DNA of 64,000 nt from DATBQN01 sp963755825 (GTDB taxonomy: Bacteria > Acidobacteriota > Thermoanaerobaculia > Multivoradales > UBA5704). Of the stretch, positions 1-7,840 are shown piece after piece (position 1 is the first letter of the stretch; each line of letters begins with the position of its first letter). Under the pieces are notes generated by a model. It ran no database searches, was not told the DNA's origin, and saw only the letters and a program-made list of their open reading frames with translations. The stretch spans positions 868,001 to 932,000 of the forward strand of contig CAVWLA010000001.1 in the NCBI GenBank assembly GCA_963755825.1, given 5' to 3'. Both the position numbers and the translations under genes were made by a program.

Positions 1-2
1 AC

Positions 3-737
3 CGCGCTCGCGTGCTCGACCAGTGCGCCTCGTTGCGGCGCGACCAGGGGCGCTACGGCGAGGCCTTCCGGCTGCTCGACAGGGTCATCGGCGTCTATCG
101 AAAGCTCGGGCAGTGGCACCTCCTCGGCCGCGCCCTGGCGCAGAAGGCGATGGTCTATGACGAGGTGGGGGAGCTGGAGGCGGAGATGGATCTCCTCCGC
201 CAAGCGCTCGATCTGCTCGACCCGCAGGCCGATCCGCGCATCTTCCTCGGTACGCGCCACAATCTCATCCTCGCCCTGAATCAGAGCGGCCGCCATCGCG
301 AGGCCTGCGCGCTGATGTACCACACGCGCCCGCTCTATCTCGAGGCCGGCGACCGTATCAACCTCGTCCGCCTCCGCTGGCTCGAAGGGCTGCTGGCCGC
401 CGGGCTCGGCCGGCTCGACCGTGCCGAAGCCGCCTTCCTCGAGGTGCGCGCCGACTGGGTCGAGCTCGAGTTGCCCTATGACGCGGCGCTGGTCTCCCTC
501 GACCTCGCCGGCATCTACGCGCTGCAGGGGCGCACCGCCGACATGCGCCGTCTCGCCGAAGAGGTGCTGGGAATCTTTCATGACGCCAGCATCCATCGCG
601 AGGCCCTGGCGGCGCTTCTCGTCTTCCACCAGGCGGCGATCCTGGAGGAGGCCGGCGTCCGCTTGGTCGAGGACATCTCGCGTTTCCTCAAGCGCTGCCG
701 CAACAATCCATCCCTGCAATACCTCCGCGTCTCGTAG
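3..737 (+). CDS. TPR regulator-family protein, 5' truncated by window edge
   Basis: The reading frame is open from the first bases of the window, so the N-terminus is missing. About 244 residues remain, built of helical TPR-like pairs. The C-terminal 110 residues match those of the proteins at 970-2331, 32484-33785 and 33811-35166. Shared blocks are an R-x-R-W-L-E-G motif, then Y/F-D-A-A-L-V-S-L-D-L-A, then an R-x-L-A-E-E block and H-R-E-A-L-A-A-L, with a basic tail. This marks a paralogous family. The missing N-terminus probably carried a zinc-finger or HTH module as in the relatives. Function is unknown; TPR folds usually bind proteins or peptides. A GTG at 12 is an internal codon, not a supported start. 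Confidence 0.8.
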   Translation, partial: RARVLDQCASLRRDQGRYGEAFRLLDRVIGVYRKLGQWHLLGRALAQKAMVYDEVGELEAEMDLLRQALDLLDPQADPRIFLGTRHNLILALNQSGRHREACALMYHTRPLYLEAGDRINLVRLRWLEGLLAAGLGRLDRAEAAFLEVRADWVELELPYDAALVSLDLAGIYALQGRTADMRRLAEEVLGIFHDASIHREALAALLVFHQAAILEEAGVRLVEDISRFLKRCRNNPSLQYLRVS

Positions 738-769
738 ACGCGCCACCCCTTCAGAAGTCTGGACGCTTT

Positions 770-789
770 CGCCGCGAGGCTTCGCGGCG
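770..789 (+). terminator. Hairpin after the first TPR gene
   Basis: A perfect 8-bp stem (CGCCGCGA / TCGCGGCG) with a GGCT loop lies 32 bases after the stop codon. There is no T-run, so termination may be weak or need Rho. Confidence 0.45.
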
Positions 790-830
790 TGATTCCTGTC
801 GTCAGGAGACGACCTGATCGCGGGATGAGA

Positions 831-836
831 TATAAT
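831..836 (+). promoter_or_regulatory. Candidate -10 box (TATAAT) for the gene at 970
   Basis: A consensus TATAAT sits in otherwise GC-rich DNA 134 bases before the next gene. The -35 region (about 808-813, GACGAC) is poor. If used, the transcript would have a leader of roughly 125 bases. Confidence 0.35.
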
Positions 837-969
837 TTTCTGAAACGAGTCATCCAAGATCCATGGCGACCGATCGGATCGAGCCAGATTCTTCACCCGC
901 TCTCTCGCCTCCGGGACACGCCGCGCATCGCGCCTGGAGATGCGCCCGGTCTGATCGAGGAGGGACAGA

Positions 970-2331
970 ATGACCGTCAGCCATCCCGACTGGGAGGAGT
1001 TCGCCAAGCTCCTCGCCGGTAGGGCGTCCCGAGGTGAGAGCCGTCAGATGGTCCACGGTCTTCTCGCCACCTACCGCGGATGCCGTGACGAGCTCGACGG
1101 TGTTCTGCAGTCGGTCGTCCGACGGCCGCTGCGAGGATCGCGTGCTGCCGGTCCCGCGGCGGACGCCTACGAGCGGGCTTTCTCCGGCAGCGCCGAGGAG
1201 CTCGAGCCGCGCGTCGCGGCCCTCGTCGGCGAGCGCGAAGACGTCTCGACGTCGCTCGCCATGCTGCTGGGCCTGGCGCCGGCGGAGCGGATGGCGGCGG
1301 TCCGCGCGGAGCGGCGCTTTCAGAGCTGGGCGCTCTGCGAGCGCCTGATCGAGGACTGTCACCAGACCATCTATGCCGAAACGCTCGGTGCCGAAGAGCT
1401 CGCCGACCTCGCCGTGACCGTCGCCGAGGAGCTGGCGAGCGACTACTACGGCGCGGCGCTGGTGCACGATATGCGGGCGCGCGCCTGGGCGGCCGTCGGC
1501 GAGGTGCTCCGCATCACCACCGATATGCGGAGCGCCGACGAGGCATTCACGATGTCGGAGGCCTTCCTCGAGCTGGGGACCGGAGATCCGCTCGAGCGGG
1601 CCTGGCTGCTGGAGCTGCGGGGCTGCCTGCGGAGAGATCAGTGGCACACGGCGGAGGCCGATCGCCTGCTCGACGAGGCGATCGCGACCTACCGGCGCTA
1701 TCGCGATCTCCACCGCGTCGGCCGCGCCTATATTCACAAAGGCCGGCTGCACGGACAGATCCACGAGACCGACGTCGCCATCCACTGGCTGCAGAAGGGG
1801 CTGGCGCTGATCGAGCCGGCGCGAGAGAGCGGCCTCGAGCTCGCCGCGCGCCACAGCCTGATGCTCCTCCTCCACGAGAGCGGCCGCCACCAGGAAGCCT
1901 GGTTCATGCTGCGCGCGTCGCAGGGAGAGTTCCGCGCCCACGGCGGAGAGCTCCTCATCCTGCGCCTGCAGTGGCTCGAGGGCAAGCTCCAGCAGGCTCT
2001 CGGGCATAGCCCCGAGGCGGAGGGCGCGCTGCTGGCGGCGCGCGCCGGCTTCATCCGCCAAGGCATCGGCTTCGATGCCGCCCTCGTCTCTCTCGACTTG
2101 GCGCAGCTCTACGCCAGCCTCCGCCGCGCCACCGAGATGCGCCGTCTCGCCGAGGAGATGCTGTCGATCTTCAAGTCGCGCGACCTCCACCGGGAGGCGG
2201 TCGCCGCCCTGATCCTGTTTCAGCAGTCGGTCCGCATGGAGACGCTGAGCTCAAAGCTGCTGCACGACCTCGGCAGCTACCTGCGCCGGGCGCGCCACGA
2301 CCACCGCCTGCACTTCGAGAGCTCCTCGTAG
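970..2331 (+). CDS. TPR protein with degenerate zinc-finger-like N-terminus
   Basis: This 453-residue protein starts at ATG behind GAGGAGGGACAG, a good ribosome binding site. The first about 55 residues resemble the zf-HC2 anti-sigma zinc finger of its relatives, but the H-x3-C-x2-C signature is eroded: around residues 28-37 there is H, then Y where the first Cys is expected, then one Cys. The rest is alpha-helical TPR repeats ending in the same C-terminal block as the other three family members of this window. It lies head-to-tail after the truncated paralog at 3-737, a likely tandem duplication. It is probably a cytoplasmic protein- or peptide-binding regulator; no partner can be named. Confidence 0.8.
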   Translation: MTVSHPDWEEFAKLLAGRASRGESRQMVHGLLATYRGCRDELDGVLQSVVRRPLRGSRAAGPAADAYERAFSGSAEELEPRVAALVGEREDVSTSLAMLLGLAPAERMAAVRAERRFQSWALCERLIEDCHQTIYAETLGAEELADLAVTVAEELASDYYGAALVHDMRARAWAAVGEVLRITTDMRSADEAFTMSEAFLELGTGDPLERAWLLELRGCLRRDQWHTAEADRLLDEAIATYRRYRDLHRVGRAYIHKGRLHGQIHETDVAIHWLQKGLALIEPARESGLELAARHSLMLLLHESGRHQEAWFMLRASQGEFRAHGGELLILRLQWLEGKLQQALGHSPEAEGALLAARAGFIRQGIGFDAALVSLDLAQLYASLRRATEMRRLAEEMLSIFKSRDLHREAVAALILFQQSVRMETLSSKLLHDLGSYLRRARHDHRLHFESSS

Positions 2332-2343
2332 CGGGGCGGCGCT

Positions 2344-2382
2344 CTCCGGCGGCTCGGGCAGTGGAGAAGCCGACCGCCGGAG
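2344..2382. terminator. Bidirectional hairpin between convergent genes
   Basis: CTCCGGCGG(C)TCGG pairs with CCGACCGCCGGAG, 13 pairs with one bulged C around a 12-base loop. It lies between the plus-strand TPR gene and the minus-strand lptFG gene, so it can serve both. Confidence 0.6.
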
Positions 2383-2421
2383 CGGACGATCGATCGGCGC
2401 CGCGGCGGAGCCCAGGCTCGG

Positions 2422-4785
2422 CTAGGTTCGGACGCCGAGGAAGAGATAGGCCGACAGCAATCCGAAGACCGTGCCCGGGCTCCACACCGCCACCGCCGGC
2501 GGCAACGCCCCGGCCTCGCCGAGCTTGGTGAAGAAGGCGAAGACGCCGATGAAGACGATCCCCAGGACGAGCGACAGGCCGACACCGTAGAGCGCTCCCT
2601 GGCGCCCCATGCGGAAAGCGAAGGGTAGGGCGACGATCGCCATGATGAAGGAGACGACCGGGAAGGCGATCTTGTTCTGCAGCTGGACCTCCAGCTCGGG
2701 CACCGACTGGCCGCTGTCGATGAGCTCCCGGATGTAGCGCTGCAGCTCGCGGTACCGCATCTGCTGCGGCGACTTGATCTCGGAGCTGAAGTACGAGGGC
2801 GTCTCCGGGAAGCGGACGATGCGCGGCGCCGTGAACGGCTCGTACTCCTTCACGTAGACGCCATTGAACGACCGCGTCCAGCCGTTGCTGAAGATCCAGG
2901 CGCCGCCCACGTAGTGCGCCGACTCGGCGACCAGCCGCTGCGCCAGCCGATGGTTGGCGTCGAAGTCGAAGACCTGCAGCCGCTGCAGGCTCGTGGTGCG
3001 CTCGTCATAGTGGAGATAGTTGTAGATGTAGCGGCCGCGCCCGAAGAGCCACTGGCGGTCGGCTCGCCGGTAGGTGCGGGCGGTGACCTTGCCCTTGATC
3101 TGGTCCTGGAGCTGCGCCACCCGCTCGTTCGACGCCGGCAACACCTCCGACTCGAGGAAGCCGCAGAAGATGGCGATCACCAGGGCGGTGAGGATCGCCG
3201 GCAGGGCGATCCGGTAGATGCTCATGCCGAGCGCCTTGCAGGCGGTGACCTCGTTCGTCCGCGACAGCAGGCTGAAGGTGAGGAGGGTGGTCACCAGCAC
3301 GATCACCGGTGCGATGTCATAGAAGATCTGCAGCGACATGTACTTGTAGAGGTCGACGATGACCGACAGGTGGATCTTGTTCTTGAGGATCATGTCGATG
3401 TTCTCGTTGAGGTCCGCGAGGACGTAGAGCAGCAGGCCCGAGAGAACGACGAGCGAGAAGACGAAGAGGAAGTTGCGGACGACGTAGCGGTCCAGGATGT
3501 TGGGGAAGACCAGCCGCAGGCGCGGAAAGCGGACCACCAGGGTGCGCCCCGCGGGCTCCCGCCGGGCCGCCGCTTCCTTACCCTTCTCGCGCCGCACCCG
3601 CTTCAGGAAGAGCAGGCCGTTCCACAGATCGGTGCGCACCCAGCGGTCGATGCGGCCGAACAGCAGGCCGCGGTCGCGGTTGCGGCGGACCAGCAGGAAG
3701 GCGCCGATCGCGGCGAGCAGGAGGTTGGGTCCCCACATCGCCAGCCAGGCGGGGATGCGCCCGAGATGCGCCGCCTCCTCGCCGTTGTTGAGCAGGATGT
3801 AATAGAAGAGGATGACCCCGATCGAGATGGCGAACCCCGAGGCCTTGCCGCCGCGCCGGTTGTTGAATCCGAGAGGCAGGCCGAAGAGGCCGAAGACGAG
3901 GCAGGCCATGGGGATCGAGAACTTCTTGTGGATCTCGATCTTCGCCAGGTTGAGCTGCTCCTGGGCCGACTTGGGATCGCGGAGGATCGCCCGCAGCTCG
4001 GGGAGCGTCAGCTCGCGGATGCTCTTCGAGACCGAGATCTTGGCGCGTTGCGAGCTGGTGAACTGGTCGTCGAGGATGAGGTCGAGCTGCTTGTGGGCGG
4101 TGATCTCGTAGGTCGTCGGCGCGTTGAGGTTCACCTTGTGCTGGACCGCCTGATGGAGTGCCAGGACGATGCGCTCGCCCCTCTGGTCCACCCGCACGTC
4201 GCCGGAGTCGGCGATGGTGATCTGGTTCTCCTGCGTGCTCGGGATCGACTCCGCGATGAAGACTCCATGCCACTGGTGGCTCCGCGGGTCGATGTCGAAG
4301 ACGTAGACGACCTTGTTCTCCCACTCCTCGAAGAACACCCGTGGCTCGACCTGCTGGGAAACGGTCTGGGTGATGATGTCGAGCCGCAGCTGCTGCAGGG
4401 CGGAGTTGCCCCAGGGAAGGGCGTACACCATGAGGAAGGTGTTGAGGATGGTGAACAGAGCCGAGAAGAGCAGGATCGGCCGGTAGAGCGCCAGCAGGCT
4501 GATCCCGCACGACCGCATGGCGACGAGCTCGCTGTCCGACGACAGGCGACCGACCGCGATGAGGATGCCGAACAGCAGCGACATCGGGATGGTGAGGACG
4601 ACGATGTTGGGCAGCGTGTAGAGCAGCAGCCGGCCGACGATCGAGACCGGCAGACCGCGCCGGATGATCATCTCCGCCGACTGGAAGAGAAATCTGAGCA
4701 GCAGGAGGAAGGTATAGACTATGAAGCCCAGCGCGAGCGGCCCGACGATCTCGGCGAGGACATAGCGGTCGAGGCGAACACGCAC
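2422..4785 (-). CDS. lptFG: LPS export ABC permease, LptF-LptG fusion
   Basis: This 787-residue inner-membrane protein contains two complete YjgP/YjgQ permease modules in tandem. Each has TM helices, a periplasmic beta domain and more TM helices. The first covers roughly residues 1-375 and the second begins near residue 425 at a sequence reading F-P-N-I-L-D-R-Y. LptF and LptG are normally separate about 360-residue proteins that form the heterodimeric permease energised by LptB; here both halves are one polypeptide, joined by a basic linker of about 45 residues. I chose the GTG at 4785 because family members begin with a short R-Y-x-x-x-E motif; the ATG at 4839 would add 18 non-conserved residues and overlap queD. 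The partners lptC-lptA and lptB are at 16.9-19.8 kb. Confidence 0.9.
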   Translation of the reverse strand: MRVRLDRYVLAEIVGPLALGFIVYTFLLLLRFLFQSAEMIIRRGLPVSIVGRLLLYTLPNIVVLTIPMSLLFGILIAVGRLSSDSELVAMRSCGISLLALYRPILLFSALFTILNTFLMVYALPWGNSALQQLRLDIITQTVSQQVEPRVFFEEWENKVVYVFDIDPRSHQWHGVFIAESIPSTQENQITIADSGDVRVDQRGERIVLALHQAVQHKVNLNAPTTYEITAHKQLDLILDDQFTSSQRAKISVSKSIRELTLPELRAILRDPKSAQEQLNLAKIEIHKKFSIPMACLVFGLFGLPLGFNNRRGGKASGFAISIGVILFYYILLNNGEEAAHLGRIPAWLAMWGPNLLLAAIGAFLLVRRNRDRGLLFGRIDRWVRTDLWNGLLFLKRVRREKGKEAAARREPAGRTLVVRFPRLRLVFPNILDRYVVRNFLFVFSLVVLSGLLLYVLADLNENIDMILKNKIHLSVIVDLYKYMSLQIFYDIAPVIVLVTTLLTFSLLSRTNEVTACKALGMSIYRIALPAILTALVIAIFCGFLESEVLPASNERVAQLQDQIKGKVTARTYRRADRQWLFGRGRYIYNYLHYDERTTSLQRLQVFDFDANHRLAQRLVAESAHYVGGAWIFSNGWTRSFNGVYVKEYEPFTAPRIVRFPETPSYFSSEIKSPQQMRYRELQRYIRELIDSGQSVPELEVQLQNKIAFPVVSFIMAIVALPFAFRMGRQGALYGVGLSLVLGIVFIGVFAFFTKLGEAGALPPAVAVWSPGTVFGLLSAYLFLGVRT

Positions 4786-4791
4786 CGTCCG

Positions 4792-4797
4792 ATTATA
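4792..4797 (-). promoter_or_regulatory. Candidate -10 box for lptFG
   Basis: On the minus strand TATAAT ends 6 bases before the proposed GTG start. If used, transcription would begin almost at the start codon, giving a leaderless or near-leaderless mRNA. The -35 hexamer at the expected distance is poor. Confidence 0.35.
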
Positions 4798-4837
4798 CGG
4801 GCAGCTCGACCATTCGTCGTTCCCGCGGAGGCCCTCC

Positions 4838-5260
4838 ATGCGAGTCCGTCTCGAACGCCGCTACCGGTTCAGCGCCAGCCACCTGTACCGTCGGCCCGAC
4901 TGGTCGGAGGAGATGAACCGCACCCGCTTCGGCCGTTGCGCCAACGAGCCGGGCCACGGACACAACTACCGGCTGTTCGTCACGGTGGCGGGTACGATCG
5001 ATCCGACGACCGGCTTCGTCGTCGACCTACCGAGCCTCGACGAGCTCGTCCAGCGGGCGGTGCTGGACCGCCTCGATCACCAGCACATCAACAGCGCCAT
5101 CCCCGAGTTCCAGTCGGGCGGGAAGATCCCGTCGAGCGAGAGCCTCGTCGAATGGATCGCGGCCGAGCTCGGCAAGGCCGCCGGCCCGTCGATCGCGTTC
5201 GTCCGTCTGCGGCTGGAGGAGGATGAGGACCTGGCCGCGGAGTGGGAGGCACCGGTCTAG
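4838..5260 (+). CDS. queD: 6-carboxytetrahydropterin synthase / PTPS family
   Basis: This 140-residue protein has the T-fold layout of the QueD/6-pyruvoyl-tetrahydropterin synthase family. F-S-A-S-H near residue 15 and the G-H-G-H-N-Y motif supply the three zinc-binding histidines. The catalytic Cys lies six residues before the H-G-H (C-A-N-E-P-G-H-G-H), the wider spacing seen in PTPS rather than the C-x3-H-G-H of typical bacterial QueD. A D-H pair follows in L-D-H-Q-H-I-N. QueD makes 6-carboxy-tetrahydropterin from dihydroneopterin triphosphate for queuosine; PTPS makes 6-pyruvoyl-tetrahydropterin for biopterin. No queC, queE or folE neighbours are present to decide, so the exact product is open. 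It diverges from lptFG. Confidence 0.85.
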   Translation: MRVRLERRYRFSASHLYRRPDWSEEMNRTRFGRCANEPGHGHNYRLFVTVAGTIDPTTGFVVDLPSLDELVQRAVLDRLDHQHINSAIPEFQSGGKIPSSESLVEWIAAELGKAAGPSIAFVRLRLEEDEDLAAEWEAPV

Positions 5261-5437
5261 GCTCGGCCCGGTCGGCGCCTTCTCACAGAGGTAGGTTCAC
5301 ATAATATGTCTTATCAGACAATTCAGCCGACGAGAAATCAGGGCGCCAACGGAGCCGCGAGCCCCTCGCCGCCGGTCGTACCGGTCTCAGGCCGCCCTCT
5401 CGGCAGCCGGATCTCTTCGCGGAAAGCGCGGGGAAAA

Positions 5438-6298
5438 CTAGCTCTTGGCTTGGCGGAGCTGCTGGACGATCTGCTCGAGGGCGCGGATCAGATCGTCCTT
5501 CTCGACCTCGCTCTGGCGGAAGGTCAGCGCCAGGCTGTAGGTCTTGTCCGGTGAGCGGAACTTGAAGACGTAGGGCTTCCGGCGGCCGCTCTTCTTGGGG
5601 TCCTGGCGCAGCCTCCGGCGAAGGTCGTCGCGATTGAGACCCTGGCGGGCGACCTCTTCCAACAGGCGGATCATCTCGGCTTCGTTCTCGCCCTTGAGAA
5701 CCTCGAGCAGCAGCGACTTCGAGGTGATGCCAAGCGCCTGGACCGTGTCACGAACGCGCGCCGGCATACCGAGCAGCGACAGGCTCTCGGTGACGACCGT
5801 GCGCGACTTGCCGACTGAATCGGCGATTTCCTCGTGGGTATAGCTGTGGCGCTCGGCCAGGGCGCGGTAGCCCTCGGCCTCCTCGAAAGGCGTCAGGTCC
5901 TTGCGCTGGAGGTTCTCGATGAGGGCGATCTCGAGAGCCTCTTCCTCCGAGACGTCCATCTGGATGACTGGCACCTCGTAGAGCCCCGCTTCCTGCGCTG
6001 CCCGGAAGCGCCGCTCACCCGAGATGATCTGGTAGACGATGCCCGCCTCCTGGCTGTCGCCGGGGAACGGTCGAACGAGGATCGGCTCGAGGATACCCTT
6101 GTCCCGAATCGATGCGACGAGCTCCTTGAGATCTCCCATCGTGGAGCGCGGCTGGCGCGGATCGGGCTCGATCGCCGAGAGGGGCACCATCTTGCCGACC
6201 GAGGTCTCCCCTCGCGCGGTGAGCTCTTCGACGAAATGGGTGTCGTGGCGCATCTTGACCTGCATCGGGAGACCGCGCTTCTTTGAGACCTCAGACAC
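5438..6298 (-). CDS. parB: Chromosome partitioning protein ParB
   Basis: This 286-residue ParB/Spo0J protein binds parS sites, uses CTP to form sliding clamps, and loads the segregation machinery with ParA. Visible are the N-terminal ParB domain with the G-E-R-R-F-R-A motif (residues about 106-112), the E-N-x-Q-R motif, a central HTH (Y-T-H-E-E-I-A...S-R-T-V-V) and a C-terminal helical dimerisation region. I start it at the GTG at 6298: it overlaps the parA stop by 8 bases and is preceded by GGAGGAGG at a suitable distance. Upstream extension would only read through parA out of frame. No classical parS (TGTTTCACGTGAAACA) was seen in the window. Confidence 0.93.
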   Translation of the reverse strand: MSEVSKKRGLPMQVKMRHDTHFVEELTARGETSVGKMVPLSAIEPDPRQPRSTMGDLKELVASIRDKGILEPILVRPFPGDSQEAGIVYQIISGERRFRAAQEAGLYEVPVIQMDVSEEEALEIALIENLQRKDLTPFEEAEGYRALAERHSYTHEEIADSVGKSRTVVTESLSLLGMPARVRDTVQALGITSKSLLLEVLKGENEAEMIRLLEEVARQGLNRDDLRRRLRQDPKKSGRRKPYVFKFRSPDKTYSLALTFRQSEVEKDDLIRALEQIVQQLRQAKS

Positions 6299-7049
6299 GG
6301 GAGAGAACCTCCTCCGAAAGCCGGTAATACTCATAGGCACCGGTCGACCGCGGGGCGAAGGTAAAGATCGACTCGCGATACGCGGGGCTCTCCTCGAGAC
6401 GCACGCTCTTGGTGATGACCGTCTTGAAGACCTTGACGCCGAACACACGCTGGATCTGATCGAAGATGTCCTTGGCCAGGAGGGTCCGCTTGTCGTAGAG
6501 CGTGATCAAGGCGCCGAGGATCTGCAGCTGCGGGTTGGCCCGCTGCTTGATCTTGTCGACCGTCTCGAGGAGATCGTCGGTGCCCTCCAGGGCGAAATAG
6601 CTGGCCTGAATCGGGATCAGCACGTGCGTCGCCGCCACCAAAGCATTGACCGTCATGATGCCCAGGGTGGGAGCCGTGTCGATCACGATGTACTCGTAAC
6701 GCTCCACGACCTCCTGGAGGATGTCTTTCAGGCGGTAGTGGCTGTCGAGCTCACCGATCAGCTTCGCCTCGATCTTGGCCAGCGAGATCGCGGAGGGAGC
6801 GATCTCGAGGTTGGGAATCCTGTCCGCGAGCTGAACGATCTGACTGAGCGGGATGCCCGGCTCGACCAGCACGTCGTACACGGAGCCATGGAGCTGATGG
6901 ATGTCGAGGAACGACATCGAGCTGTTGGCCTGGGGATCGAGATCCAGCAGGAGGGTTTTGTGGCCCTTGCTGGCCAGGGCTGCCGCGAGGTTGATGGCTG
7001 TCGTCGTCTTACCGACGCCACCTTTTTGATTGGCGATCGCGATGATCAT
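6291..7049 (-). CDS. parA: Chromosome partitioning ATPase ParA/Soj
   Basis: This 252-residue Walker-type ATPase has the deviant Walker A K-G-G-V-G-K-T-T at residues 10-17, an L-L-D-L-D-P-Q-A switch near 35, and a D-T-A-P motif near 123. It drives movement of ParB-parS complexes over the nucleoid. It is the first gene of a two-gene operon with parB, which overlaps its stop. The length is typical of short chromosomal ParA/Soj without an N-terminal HTH. A 16-bp palindrome lies about 90 bases upstream. Confidence 0.95.
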   Translation of the reverse strand: MIIAIANQKGGVGKTTTAINLAAALASKGHKTLLLDLDPQANSSMSFLDIHQLHGSVYDVLVEPGIPLSQIVQLADRIPNLEIAPSAISLAKIEAKLIGELDSHYRLKDILQEVVERYEYIVIDTAPTLGIMTVNALVAATHVLIPIQASYFALEGTDDLLETVDKIKQRANPQLQILGALITLYDKRTLLAKDIFDQIQRVFGVKVFKTVITKSVRLEESPAYRESIFTFAPRSTGAYEYYRLSEEVLSRV

Positions 7050-7137
7050 GAGAGGGCGGCAGTGTACGGTAGGACCCCGGAGGGGTCAAGAAGAGAGAGC
7101 CCCTGCCGGCGAGCGCTCCGTGCCGCCAAGGCGCCGA

Positions 7138-7153
7138 TGTCGGCGCGCCGACA
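7138..7153. repeat. 16-bp perfect palindrome upstream of parA
   Basis: TGTCGGCGCGCCGACA is fully self-complementary and sits between the bifunctional nuclease gene and parA. It has the length and the TGT...ACA ends of parS but not its core. It may be an operator or chance in GC-rich DNA. Confidence 0.35.
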
Positions 7154-7208
7154 ATCTTGCTAACTGATGAGGAATCTGAGGGTTGCGCGGCCGAAGAGAG
7201 CTGCGGAG

Positions 7209-7709
7209 CTACATCGTGTATCGACCGAGCTCCTCGGGGCCGATCTCTTCCAGCCACTTCTTGAGCTTCTCGTCGTCGCTCGCCTCGGTGGCGCGATCGG
7301 CGGCCTGCGCCTTTTCCATCACCGAACGGAGAACAAAGATGGGGGCCTCGGTGCGGAGCGCGAGAGCGATCGCATCGCTGGGCCGCGCGTCGATGGCGAT
7401 CTGTTCCTCCTCTCGCAGGACGTGAACCAGAGCGAAGAACGTGCTGTCCTGGAGATCGGAGATGACGATCTTCTCCACCCGGCCACCGAGGCGCTCGAGC
7501 GCCGAGCGCAGGAGATCGTGGGTCATCGGGCGCGGCGGCTCGACCCCCTCGATCCTCAGGGCGATGGCGTTCGCCTCGAACACTCCGATCCAGATCGGCA
7601 GGAAATGCTGGCTGTCGACATCCTTGAGAATGACGATCGGCGTGTTGGAGGAAGGGTCCAGCATCAGCCCCTTGATCTCCACCCGCAGCTCCACTTCAAC
7701 GTCGCTCAT
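7209..7709 (-). CDS. Bifunctional nuclease family protein (BFN/DUF151)
   Basis: This 166-residue protein belongs to the BFN (DUF151) family. Characteristic segments are L-P-I-W-I-G-x-x-E-A-N-A-I, the M-T-H-D-L-L block and R-P-S-D-A-I-A-L-A-L-R near residue 110. A charged C-terminal tail of about 35 residues has the form of a short UVR-like helix. Family members have been described as dual DNase/RNases; the biological role in bacteria is unclear. It lies between miaB and parA on the same strand with gaps of 131 and 159 bases, so it may have its own promoter. Confidence 0.88.
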   Translation of the reverse strand: MSDVEVELRVEIKGLMLDPSSNTPIVILKDVDSQHFLPIWIGVFEANAIALRIEGVEPPRPMTHDLLRSALERLGGRVEKIVISDLQDSTFFALVHVLREEEQIAIDARPSDAIALALRTEAPIFVLRSVMEKAQAADRATEASDDEKLKKWLEEIGPEELGRYTM

Positions 7710-7840
7710 GGATCTATTCTGGGCGCATTGTCCGAGGGGGTCAAGCTGACGCGAAGCGCGAAAGGAGGAGTTTACGGAGGGGGGCTGAGCCAGGCCCGCC
7801 AGCCGCCGAGAGCCGCCGGCTAGGTATCTTCGGCTCGATG

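Noticed and set aside
2914..5226. 770-codon plus-strand open frame opposite lptFG, with many His/Asp/Val/Gln residues
   Set aside because: It is the antisense of the lptFG gene; the composition is typical of antisense reading of GC-rich codons and it has no family motifs.
5306..5554. 82-codon plus-strand open frame between queD and parB
   Set aside because: Its second half is antisense to parB and it has no ribosome binding site; the first half is too short to judge.
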